DNA of 45,453 nucleotides from NCBI GenBank assembly GCA_023436495.1, contig JAEZIT010000026.1:1-45453 (forward strand), in the 5' to 3' direction. A program made the position numbers and the translations under genes. The notes under the pieces are model-generated. The model ran no database searches and was not told the DNA's origin. It saw nothing but the letters and a program-made list of their open reading frames with translations. Positions 24,942 to 31,342 of the stretch are shown here, one piece after another (the first letter of the stretch is position 1; each line of letters begins with the position of its first letter). This DNA is from Acidobacteriota bacterium. Lineage in GTDB: Bacteria > Acidobacteriota > Blastocatellia > Pyrinomonadales > Pyrinomonadaceae.

Positions 24942-25704
24942 TCGCGCCCGCGATCGGGCTGGACGCCGAAGCATACAGCCTCTTAGGCATTCGGCCCGAC
25001 TTATAAGCGATCCTTCCGGCCTGAACAGCGAGCTTCATTGCGGTTGCCATTGCTTCGGCATTGCCCGCTTCGGCGATAGCCGTGTTCATAAGGATCGCAT
25101 CGGCCCCCAGTTCCATCGCGATCGCCGCATCGGACGGCACACCGACGCCCGCGTCAACGATGATCGTAGCATCCGGCAGTTGTTCCCTCATGATCCTAAG
25201 ATTCGACGGGTTCTGCACGCCCATTCCCGAACCGATCGGAGCAGCCAACGGCATCACCGCCGGGCAGCCCGCATCAAGCAGCTTTTTCGCCATGATCAGG
25301 TCGTCGGTAAAGTATGGTAGGACGATAAACCCTTCTTTTACAAGCACTTTCGCAGCTTCGAGGGTCTGTTCGTTGTCAGGGAGCAGGGTCACCTTATCAC
25401 CGATCACCTCGAGCTTGATCCATTCGGTCCCAAGTGCCTCGCGTGCCAGCCGCGCCGTCCGAATCGCGTGATCGGCGTCGTAGCAGCCCGCCGTGTTCGG
25501 CAGGATCATCATTTGCGGATCCAGATAATCGAGAAACGATTCGGTCTTGCGGTCGAGCGGCACACGGTTAACAGCGACCGTGACCATTTCGGCTGCGGAA
25601 GCCTTGTGAGCCGCCTGCATTTCCTGGTGCGAACGATACTTGCCCGTGCCGATGATCAGTCGTGAGTTAAAGTCCTTTCCGGCTAATGAAAATATGTCAG
25701 ACAT
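24934..25704 (-). CDS. thiG: Thiazole synthase
   Basis: ThiG forms the thiazole phosphate of thiamine from deoxyxylulose phosphate, an imine (dehydroglycine) and sulfur carried by ThiS. The 256-residue protein has the TIM-barrel family motifs RLIIGTGKYRS, VTVAVNRVPLD, LPNTAGCYDADHAIRTARLA, WIKLEVIGD, MPLAAPIGSGMGVQNP, IVDAGVGVPSDAA and GADAILMNTAIAEA. ATG 25704 (MSDIFSLAGKDF) is preferred over an upstream in-frame start at 25740. thiS lies 120 bp upstream on the same strand, with a terminator-like hairpin between. No thiE, thiF, thiH/thiO or thiC is in the window. Confidence 0.95.
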   Translation of the reverse strand: MSDIFSLAGKDFNSRLIIGTGKYRSHQEMQAAHKASAAEMVTVAVNRVPLDRKTESFLDYLDPQMMILPNTAGCYDADHAIRTARLAREALGTEWIKLEVIGDKVTLLPDNEQTLEAAKVLVKEGFIVLPYFTDDLIMAKKLLDAGCPAVMPLAAPIGSGMGVQNPSNLRIMREQLPDATIIVDAGVGVPSDAAIAMELGADAILMNTAIAEAGNAEAMATAMKLAVQAGRIAYKSGRMPKRLYASASSPIAGAIK

Positions 25705-25756
25705 ATGAACGATTCTTACGCAAAGACGGCCGGAACGCAATGCGCCCCGCGGGCCT

Positions 25757-25798
25757 TAAAAAAACAAAAAGCGGGCAGCATCATAACGGCTCCCGCTT
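25757..25798 (-). terminator. Terminator or attenuator between thiS and thiG
   Basis: On the minus strand AAGCGGG and AGC (25798-25789) pair with GCT and CCCGCTT (25779-25769) with one bulged base and a 9-nt loop. T5, G and T7 follow (25770-25758), giving a strong intrinsic terminator inside the thiS-thiG pair. Confidence 0.8.
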
Positions 25799-25824
25799 GC
25801 TTAAACTCTCTCGCACCGTTCGGC

Positions 25825-26028
25825 CTAACCTCCGCCGACGAAATGGATTACCTCAATGCTGTCGTCCGGCCGAACCTGTGTCGTCTCCCAATCCTTTCGG
25901 CTGACAACTTCGCGGTTCAATTCGATAGCTACGCGCTGGTTCGGCAGCGACAAAAACGACAAAAGCTCCGAAAGGCGGATCTCGCCCGGAACTTCTTTCT
26001 TTTCTCCATTAATGTTCACAGTTATCAC
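25825..26028 (-). CDS. thiS: Thiamine sulfur carrier protein ThiS
   Basis: ThiS is the small ubiquitin-fold protein whose C-terminal thiocarboxylate donates sulfur to thiazole formation by ThiG. The 67-residue product starts MITVNINGEKKEVPGE and ends in IEVIHFVGGG, with the required terminal Gly-Gly. The family phrases RVAIELNREVVSRKDW and DDSIEVIHFVGGG are typical. The start is GTG 26028, 6 nt after a perfect TATAAT and without a ribosome binding site, so the mRNA is probably leaderless. thiG follows after a terminator-like hairpin. Confidence 0.93.
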   Translation of the reverse strand: MITVNINGEKKEVPGEIRLSELLSFLSLPNQRVAIELNREVVSRKDWETTQVRPDDSIEVIHFVGGG

Positions 26029-26034
26029 ATGAAC

Positions 26035-26040
26035 ATTATA
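26035..26040 (-). promoter_or_regulatory. -10 element giving a leaderless GTG start (thiS)
   Basis: On the minus strand TATAAT (26040 to 26035) ends exactly 6 nt before GTG 26028, placing the predicted transcript start on the start codon. No TPP-riboswitch sequence is present upstream. Confidence 0.55.
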
Positions 26041-26075
26041 ATATTTTATTGGAACGAAAGCATTGGGCGGCTCGA

Positions 26076-26984
26076 TCAGCCCGGATACACCGGCCGGCGA
26101 AGCTCGACCTCTTCTCCGCCGTTCAGGGCTCGTGCCATGATCGTCGCACGGCCGGAACTGAAACGCGGAAACTGCATGTGCGTACGGGCAAGTCCGTTGT
26201 CGTCCGTCATCGAATGAAAGATCACCGGCCGAAAGCTCGACCCGAGGATCTTTATCATCACCTGAACATCGCTGATCCCGGTTCGATCACGGCCGCGGCT
26301 GACCTTTACCGAAACGGTCTTATTCTCGCCGCCCTTAAAGTCGGAATCACCGATAAATTCTATCCGCAGCCGTCCCGTCGGCGCTGCATTTTCTGTGACT
26401 TGGTCCGAAATTACCGCAACCGCATCTTCAGGCAGGACCGAATGTTCCTCGATAATACTTACTTGCCGCGACAATGAGATCAGATTGTGCTTTGGAACGA
26501 GCGGCGTAGGAATTGAAATATGTGTCGGCATCGGGATGGGCGGCACGCCGTCAACCTGTGCGGCCTCCAGTCCGAGCGGTATGTTTGGTTTCGCGATCGG
26601 AGAAAGTACTTCGAGCGTGTCGGCGCTTGCCGGAGCCCGTTTCCTTGCCGCTTTCCGCACTTTCGGCTTCTTGCCTTCGCCATCTTCGGCTGCGGCGGGC
26701 GAATACGCCGAATTCTTCGCCGTCATTGCTTTAAGGTCTTCGATACGGCCGGCCTTAATCGCCGCGCACATCAATTTATGCTGCTTCTGCAGCCGCTCCG
26801 CCAAAACCATTTCGTCGAATCCGGTTTCGATCAGGTCGTCGTACGGCGATCGCTTGCTCGCCAGGATCGTCCCGCGGTTGTAAACCAGCGATAGGATCAT
26901 CGGTGTGTCCATTCCTTTGTCCTCGGTTTGGACGTGGTAAGTAACACCTTCGAATTCAATGTCTGTGTTGAAGCCAGTGATCAC
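26076..26984 (-). CDS. Hypothetical two-domain protein
   Basis: A 302-residue protein I cannot assign to a named family. The N-terminal ~95 residues (GFNTDIEFEGVTYHVQTEDK, MILSLVYNRGTILASKRSPY) form a compact beta/alpha domain followed by a helix (AERLQKQHKLMCAAIKAGRI). This looks like a recurrent domain of acidobacterial and deltaproteobacterial proteins. A disordered linker rich in Lys, Ala and Pro follows. The C-terminal ~95 residues are beta-rich and Ig/transthyretin-like (KTVSVKVSRGRDRTGISDVQ, FHSMTDDNGLARTHMQFPRF). No signal peptide. The start is GTG 26984, with a divergent promoter facing the nuo operon. The stop lies 47 bp before thiS. Confidence 0.72.
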   Translation of the reverse strand: MITGFNTDIEFEGVTYHVQTEDKGMDTPMILSLVYNRGTILASKRSPYDDLIETGFDEMVLAERLQKQHKLMCAAIKAGRIEDLKAMTAKNSAYSPAAAEDGEGKKPKVRKAARKRAPASADTLEVLSPIAKPNIPLGLEAAQVDGVPPIPMPTHISIPTPLVPKHNLISLSRQVSIIEEHSVLPEDAVAVISDQVTENAAPTGRLRIEFIGDSDFKGGENKTVSVKVSRGRDRTGISDVQVMIKILGSSFRPVIFHSMTDDNGLARTHMQFPRFSSGRATIMARALNGGEEVELRRPVYPG

Positions 26985-27052
26985 GATTTGTCGGAGTTGC
27001 TAAAAGGCGAGCTGTTAGAAAGCAGAAGTGTAAACCTCTATCCATTAACGAA

Positions 27053-27080
27053 ATTATCATACGCCAATGACGATGGTCAA
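27053..27080 (-). promoter_or_regulatory. Putative sigma-70-type promoter of the hypothetical gene at 26076-26984
   Basis: On the minus strand TTGACC (27080-27075), 16 bp spacer, GATAAT (27058-27053). The predicted start near 27046 gives a ~60-nt leader. It is divergent from the nuo promoter; the 298-bp gap 26985-27282 shows nothing else recognisable. Confidence 0.5.
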
Positions 27081-27162
27081 CAAATAATTGGTAAGCGGCG
27101 ATAGCCCGCGAAAATACTGAAAATTGAGGCTAATTTTGAAGAATTCAAGCAGCTTCAGTGCC

Positions 27163-27191
27163 TTGACACTACTATTCGCTTAACTTACGAT
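27163..27191 (+). promoter_or_regulatory. Sigma-70-type promoter of the nuo operon
   Basis: TTGACA (27163-27168), 17-bp spacer, TACGAT (27186-27191). This is the best -35/-10 pair in the window. The predicted start near 27198 gives a leader of ~85 nt. Confidence 0.65.
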
Positions 27192-27282
27192 TGAGTTTGC
27201 GCCAAAATTCTCAATTTCGCTGTTTTTGTGTTGGGCATTTTTGCGATCATACCCAGCAAATAGAGTATCCGTCGAGGTTTCG

Positions 27283-27771
27283 ATGACAAATTTTGATCTG
27301 ACTGATTATGCGCCGATCGCCGTGATGTTTTTGGTGGCCGCCGGCTTTGCCGTGAGCCAGATTCTCGTCACGCAATTGATCGGCCCGCGAAAGCGGACGG
27401 CGACCAAACTTATGCCGTACGAATCGGGCAAAGACCCTGTTGGGACGGCCCGCTCGCGGTTTTCAATCAAATTTTACACGGTTGCCGTTATATTTCTGCT
27501 TTTCGATATCGAAGTCCTCTTCATGGTGCCGTTCGCCGTCGCGTTCAAATCACTTATTGCGGCCGAGGCCGGGTCGGCCATTGCCTACGGCACGATCGCG
27601 CTGATCGAGATCCTTATATTCATCGGCACGCTGATCGTCGGCTACATATATGTATGGCGTAAAGGAACGTTCGATTGGGGCCTTGCTGCACGAGCCGAAG
27701 CTAGGGCCGAAGCAAAAGCCATGGCAAACCGTAAGCGTCAAGCCGCCGTCGAACTAAAGAAAGCGGCCTGA
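27283..27771 (+). CDS. nuoA: NADH-quinone oxidoreductase subunit A
   Basis: NuoA is a small membrane-arm subunit of complex I near the quinone site, next to NuoH and NuoJ. The 162-residue product has three membrane helices (about residues 8-30, 65-88 and 95-118) and the family signature PYESGKDPVGTARSRFSIKF followed by YTVAVIFLLFDIEVLFM, whose acidic residues are conserved. A charged Ala/Glu/Lys-rich C-terminal tail (EARAEAKAMANRKRQ) is longer than in E. coli. ATG 27283 has GAGG 5 nt upstream and is preferred over an in-frame upstream start. It is the first gene of the complex I cluster. Confidence 0.96.
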   Translation: MTNFDLTDYAPIAVMFLVAAGFAVSQILVTQLIGPRKRTATKLMPYESGKDPVGTARSRFSIKFYTVAVIFLLFDIEVLFMVPFAVAFKSLIAAEAGSAIAYGTIALIEILIFIGTLIVGYIYVWRKGTFDWGLAARAEARAEAKAMANRKRQAAVELKKAA

Positions 27772-27811
27772 ACGGATCGGTCCGAATACTCGGCCGTAAA
27801 TTGAAGGGATT

Positions 27812-28459
27812 ATGGGTTTAGAGAATAAAATTTTTGAATCGCTGCCGGATGTCCTCACGGTAAAGCTCGACGCCGTCGTCAATTGGGCTCGTAAATCAAG
27901 CCTGTGGCCGGCGACGTTCGGCCTCGCCTGCTGCGCTATCGAGATGATGAATTCCGTGAATTCGCGCAACGACCTGTCGCGCTTCGGCGCGGAAACATTT
28001 CGGGCAAGTCCGCGGCAGGCAGACGTAATGATCGTTTCCGGACGTGTTTCGCGTAAGATGGCCCCGGTGCTTCGCCGAATTTATGACCAGATGCCCGAGC
28101 CGAAATGGGTCATTTCGATGGGCGCATGCGCGACATCCGGTGGAGTTTTCGACAATTACGCGATCGTACAGGGTGTCGACAAGGTCGTCCCCGTTGACGT
28201 TTATGTTCCCGGCTGCCCGCCGCGTCCTGAAATGCTGGTCCATGCGATCACGATGCTGCAGGAAAAGATCATGAACGAATCGGTCAAGGACCGCCAGGAC
28301 ACGTTCGAACCGGAATCGCGGCTGTCGCAGGTTCCCGGCACGCTGCCGGTCACCGAGGGCACGGCCCTGGAACGCGAAACCGAGGTGGAGGTCGCACAGA
28401 ACCAGGTTTCCAGGCCTTACACGATCCCGTCGCGGCACGAACGCCGCAGGTCGTCGTAA
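27812..28459 (+). CDS. nuoB: NADH-quinone oxidoreductase subunit B
   Basis: NuoB carries the terminal [4Fe-4S] cluster N2, which passes electrons to quinone. The 215-residue product has the N2 ligands in FGLACCAIEMMN (adjacent Cys-Cys), ISMGACATSGGVFDNY and VYVPGCPPRPEML. The N-terminal ~40 residues replace the usual leader, and the C-terminus has a ~40-residue hydrophilic extension (VPGTLPVTEGTALERETEVE) not found in the minimal protein. It begins 40 bp after nuoA. A hairpin with a T-rich tail follows 18 bp after the stop. Confidence 0.97.
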   Translation: MGLENKIFESLPDVLTVKLDAVVNWARKSSLWPATFGLACCAIEMMNSVNSRNDLSRFGAETFRASPRQADVMIVSGRVSRKMAPVLRRIYDQMPEPKWVISMGACATSGGVFDNYAIVQGVDKVVPVDVYVPGCPPRPEMLVHAITMLQEKIMNESVKDRQDTFEPESRLSQVPGTLPVTEGTALERETEVEVAQNQVSRPYTIPSRHERRRSS

Positions 28460-28477
28460 CCGGCTGTACTATTGCAG

Positions 28478-28507
28478 GGCGGGCCGTGCGGCCCGCCGCA
28501 GTTTTAT
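28478..28507 (+). terminator. Terminator or attenuator hairpin between nuoB and nuoC
   Basis: GGCGGGCC (28478-28485) pairs perfectly with GGCCCGCC (28490-28497) around a GTGC loop; GCAGTTTTATTT follows. The 3-nt gap before the T-run makes it weaker than a classical terminator. Confidence 0.6.
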
Positions 28508-28521
28508 TTGACCGACGGGTA

Positions 28522-28527
28522 TATATT
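28522..28527 (+). promoter_or_regulatory. -10-like element upstream of nuoC
   Basis: TATATT ends 10 nt before ATG 28538; a predicted start near 28534 would leave a ~4-nt leader. The nearby TTGACC (28508-28513) is only 8 bp upstream, too close for a -35. Confidence 0.35.
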
Positions 28528-28537
28528 ACGATTTTAA

Positions 28538-29020
28538 ATGAGCACTGAAGTCTTACACGAATTTGTCGAAAAGCTCCGGGCCGAGAACGCATCGTGGGTC
28601 GCCGATTTTAAAGACGCCCGCGGCGAGGTCACAATTACCGTACCGCGCGAATTTATCGTCGACGTCTGCTGGGTACTAAAGACAAAGTATGAATTCGATA
28701 TGCTGTCGGACCTTTGCGGCGCCGACCGCGGCCCGGAAGAAGATCCGCGGTTCGAGGTGATTTATCAGCTTTTCTCCACAAAGCACTATAACCGGCTGCG
28801 GCTGAAGGTCCTGCTCAGCGAGGACGACCCGACCGTTACAACGGTCGTCACGGTCTGGAGAACGGCCAACTGGCATGAACGCGAGACCTATGATCTGTTC
28901 GGCGTCGTGTTTGAAGGGCATCCCGACCTTCGCCGCATTTTGCTGCCGTCCGATTTCGACGGGTATGCATTGAGAAAGGATTATCCGCTGCGCGGTTATG
29001 AACCGTACAGCATGAACTAA
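28538..29020 (+). CDS. nuoC: NADH-quinone oxidoreductase subunit C
   Basis: NuoC is a peripheral-arm subunit that packs against NuoD; here it is a separate gene, not the NuoCD fusion of E. coli. The 160-residue protein has the 30-kDa-subunit signature WRTANWHERETYDLFGVVFE followed by GHPDLRRILLPSDF and ends with LRKDYPLRGYEP. The start codon follows a TATATT element, and the preceding hairpin may split nuoAB from the rest. nuoD begins 21 bp downstream. Confidence 0.95.
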   Translation: MSTEVLHEFVEKLRAENASWVADFKDARGEVTITVPREFIVDVCWVLKTKYEFDMLSDLCGADRGPEEDPRFEVIYQLFSTKHYNRLRLKVLLSEDDPTVTTVVTVWRTANWHERETYDLFGVVFEGHPDLRRILLPSDFDGYALRKDYPLRGYEPYSMN

Positions 29021-29041
29021 GGACTTCAGTCCACTGTTTTT

Positions 29042-30262
29042 ATGAGTACAGCAGTTGAATATATTCCCGGGCAGCCGGAGGTTCTCGACCAGTCGCTCGA
29101 TTCACAGATGACGCTTTCGATGGGGCCGCAGCACCCGTCGACGCACGGCGTTCTCCGTCTCGACCTCAGGCTCGACGGCGAGCTTGTCGTAAAGGCCATT
29201 CCTGACATCGGCTACCTGCACACGGGAATGGAAAAGCTGTTCGAATATAAGAAGTATCAGCAGGGCATAGTCATTACCGACCGGATGGATTATCTTAATC
29301 CGCTCGGCAACAACTTGGCATATGTTATGGCTGCCGAAAAGCTGCTCGGGCTCGAAATACCTGAACGAGCTCAGGTCATCCGTGTCCTTATGACCGAGCT
29401 GCAGCGCATAGCTTCACACATGGTTTGGCTGGGTACGCACGCTCTGGACATCGGAGCGATGTCTATGCTTTTCTACTGCTTCCGCCAGAGAGAAAAGATC
29501 CTTAACCTTATTGAATCGGCCTCTGGCGGACGAATGACGCCTAGCTATTTCCGCATCGGCGGCCTGATGATGGACCTTCCGGCTGGATTTGATTTCAAAT
29601 GTAAGCAGTTCCTGGATGATTTTCCGGACGCTCTTGACCTATTCGATACGCTCGTTACGGGAAATACGATATTCCAGAGCCGCACGGCTGGCGTCGGCGT
29701 GATCTCCGCCGAAGATGCGATCGATTGGGGCCTGACCGGTCCGTGCCTGCGTGGCAGCGGGATCGAGGTCGACATCCGCCGCACGAACCCATATTGCGGT
29801 TACGAGACCTACGATTTCGAGGTCCCGACCGAACCGGATGGCGATGTCTGGTCGCGGTATATGGTCCGCATGCGAGAGCTGATCGAATCTCATAAAATCT
29901 GCCGCCAAGCCTTAGAACGCCTCAAGCCCGGCCCGATCAAAGCGGATGCTCCGAAGGTCGTACTTCCCGACCGCGACGATATGCGGAAACATATGGATTC
30001 GCTGATCCACCATTTCCTGATCGTGGCCGAGGGTTTCAACGTCCCGGAGGGCGAAGTATATATGCCGATCGAGGCTTCCAAGGGCGAGTTGGGGGTTTAT
30101 ATGAGGTCGAACGGCGGTCCGAAACCGGATCGCGTTCATTTCCGCGGCCCGAGCTTCGTAAATTTATCCGCCCTTCCCGTAATGGTCGAAGGCGAAATGA
30201 TCGCCGACACCGTAGCGGTGATCGGCAGTCTTGATATTGTTCTGGGAGAAATAGATCGATAG
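29042..30262 (+). CDS. nuoD: NADH-quinone oxidoreductase subunit D
   Basis: NuoD (49-kDa subunit) forms the quinone-binding cavity with NuoB and NuoH. The 406-residue protein shows LSMGPQHPSTHGVLRLDLRL, with the conserved quinone-site His, then IGYLHTGMEKLFEYKKY, TDRMDYLNPLGNNLAY, GEVYMPIEASKGELGVYM and the C-terminal IGSLDIVLGEIDR. The Cys ligands of the ancestral NiFe-hydrogenase large subunit are absent, as in all complex I. The C-terminus is followed by a 67-bp spacer with short direct repeats before nuoE. Confidence 0.97.
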   Translation: MSTAVEYIPGQPEVLDQSLDSQMTLSMGPQHPSTHGVLRLDLRLDGELVVKAIPDIGYLHTGMEKLFEYKKYQQGIVITDRMDYLNPLGNNLAYVMAAEKLLGLEIPERAQVIRVLMTELQRIASHMVWLGTHALDIGAMSMLFYCFRQREKILNLIESASGGRMTPSYFRIGGLMMDLPAGFDFKCKQFLDDFPDALDLFDTLVTGNTIFQSRTAGVGVISAEDAIDWGLTGPCLRGSGIEVDIRRTNPYCGYETYDFEVPTEPDGDVWSRYMVRMRELIESHKICRQALERLKPGPIKADAPKVVLPDRDDMRKHMDSLIHHFLIVAEGFNVPEGEVYMPIEASKGELGVYMRSNGGPKPDRVHFRGPSFVNLSALPVMVEGEMIADTVAVIGSLDIVLGEIDR

Positions 30263-30288
30263 CTCTCAGTTTGCTGTCCAGGCATCAG

Positions 30289-30323
30289 ACTGACCGACAG
30301 CTGACCACTGGCAACTGACCACT
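30289..30323 (+). repeat. Short direct repeats in the nuoD-nuoE spacer
   Basis: CTGACCACT occurs at 30301-30309 and 30315-30323, with a partial third copy CTGACCGAC at 30290-30298. GCTGTC/GACAGC (30273-30278 with 30296-30301) can also pair. No gene or ribosome binding site function is evident. Confidence 0.6.
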
Positions 30324-30329
30324 AAGTAT

Positions 30330-30860
30330 ATGGCAGCAGCAACACCGACAAGTTACACAGATAAAGTAGTTTACACCGACGAGGCGGCGGAATTTTCGCC
30401 CGAAGTGGTCAACGAAATGCGTTCACACCTGGATAAATATCCGCCCGAACGCAGCCGTTCGGCATTGATACCGCTGCTGTTCGTCATACAGCGCGAACGC
30501 GGCTGGATCGACAATCCGGGCGTGAATTTTTTGGCGAAGTTTCTGAACCTGGAAGTGACGGACGTTTGGGAAACGGCCACGTTCTATTCGATGTTCAATC
30601 TTCGCCCGGTCGGCCGGCACCACATCCAGATCTGCAAGACCCTGTCCTGCAAGATCATGGGCGAACCGCAGATCACCGACCATATTTGCAGCAAACTGGG
30701 AATTCACCCGGGCGACACGACCGAGGACGGAAAATATACTGTCTCGCTGGTCGAATGCCTCGGAAGCTGCGGTACGGCGCCGATGATGCAGATAGGTTTC
30801 GATTATCACGAGGATCTAACGGTGGAAAAGGTCGACAAGATCCTGGATTCGCTTACCTAA
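30330..30860 (+). CDS. nuoE: NADH-quinone oxidoreductase subunit E
   Basis: NuoE is the thioredoxin-fold peripheral subunit with [2Fe-2S] cluster N1a, beside NuoF. The 176-residue product has the four cluster cysteines in ICKTLSCKIMG (CxxxxC) and VECLGSCGTAPMMQIG (CxxxC), and the helical N-terminal region ending in VWETATFYSMFNLRPVG. Its last 72 nt are repeated in decayed form at 31037-31103. A 52-codon frame begins 3 nt after the stop. Confidence 0.96.
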   Translation: MAAATPTSYTDKVVYTDEAAEFSPEVVNEMRSHLDKYPPERSRSALIPLLFVIQRERGWIDNPGVNFLAKFLNLEVTDVWETATFYSMFNLRPVGRHHIQICKTLSCKIMGEPQITDHICSKLGIHPGDTTEDGKYTVSLVECLGSCGTAPMMQIGFDYHEDLTVEKVDKILDSLT

Positions 30861-30863
30861 GCA

Positions 30864-31022
30864 ATGTTCGCTGTTTTGTTGCAGGCAGAAGTGATCGGTG
30901 AGAGTATCGGCAGAGGAATCTTTGAGGCCATAGTTACGGTTCTTATTGGAATCGGAGTGATCTCGGGCTTTGCGTTCTTTCTTTGGCTGGTGCGAAAGAT
31001 AGACAAGAAGATAAATAAGTAG
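30864..31022 (+). CDS. 52-residue single-span membrane protein inside the nuo operon
   Basis: A short frame starting 3 nt after the nuoE stop encodes 52 residues. An N-terminal amphipathic part (MFAVLLQAEVIGESIGRG) is followed by one strong membrane helix (IVTVLIGIGVISGFAFFLWL, about residues 22-41) and a positively charged tail (VRKIDKKINK), predicting N-out/C-in topology. No family is recognised. It sits between intact nuoE and a decayed nuoE tail, so it may have come in with a duplication. Its clean helix-plus-basic-tail design and tight spacing support translation, but no ribosome binding site is obvious. Confidence 0.55.
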   Translation: MFAVLLQAEVIGESIGRGIFEAIVTVLIGIGVISGFAFFLWLVRKIDKKINK

Positions 31023-31036
31023 CGTGATTGAAAATT

Positions 31037-31103
31037 CAGGCCGGTTTCGATAATCACGAGGACCTTAGAACAGGTCGATAAGATCCTGGATTCGTTGGGT
31101 TGA
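31037..31103 (+). pseudogene. Decayed duplicate of the nuoE 3' end
   Basis: The stretch aligns with nuoE 30789-30860. GGTTTCGAT-ATCACGAGGA and GGTCGA-AAGATCCTGGATTCG are shared, apart from single substitutions at the dashes, and a net 5-nt deletion breaks the frame. The two partial translations, QAGFDNHEDL and EQVDKILDSLG followed by a stop, mirror QIGFDYHEDL and EKVDKILDSLT of the intact gene. It has no start codon and is not functional. Confidence 0.8.
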
Positions 31104-31114
31104 TTAATGCTCAT

Positions 31115-31318
31115 ATGCCATACGTAAACGTCCGAATAACAAAAGACGGTGTGACACCAGAGCAAAAACGGCGGATCGTTGAGGAAATTACAAATACGCT
31201 TGTGACGGTACTCGGTAAGAAACCGGAGCATACGCATATCGTCATCGACGAAGTAGAACTCGAGAATTGGGGCTTTGCCGGAATGTTGACATCCGAGTAT
31301 CGCCGAAAACCCGAGTAG
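31115..31318 (+). CDS. 4-oxalocrotonate tautomerase-like protein
   Basis: A 67-residue protein of the tautomerase superfamily (beta-alpha-beta fold, acting as an oligomer). It begins MPYVNVRITKDGVTPEQK; Pro2 becomes the catalytic N-terminal proline after Met removal. It continues with VLGKKPEHTHIVIDEV and ENWGFAGML. The conserved Arg11 position of 4-OT is not clearly present, so the substrate is uncertain. ATG 31115 is used rather than TTG 31100, since the mature N-terminal Pro needs it. It lies between the nuoE remnant and nuoF, an unusual place for this family. Confidence 0.85.
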   Translation: MPYVNVRITKDGVTPEQKRRIVEEITNTLVTVLGKKPEHTHIVIDEVELENWGFAGMLTSEYRRKPE

Positions 31319-31342
31319 ATCGGCGCGAGCCGTTTGTCTTTT

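Noticed and set aside
26985..27282. TPP riboswitch for the thiamine genes
   Set aside because: No CUGAGA-type or THI-box sequence is present upstream of thiS or in the nuo-facing intergenic region.
28538..30262. NuoCD fusion
   Set aside because: nuoC has its own stop at 29020 and nuoD its own ATG at 29042; they are separate genes.
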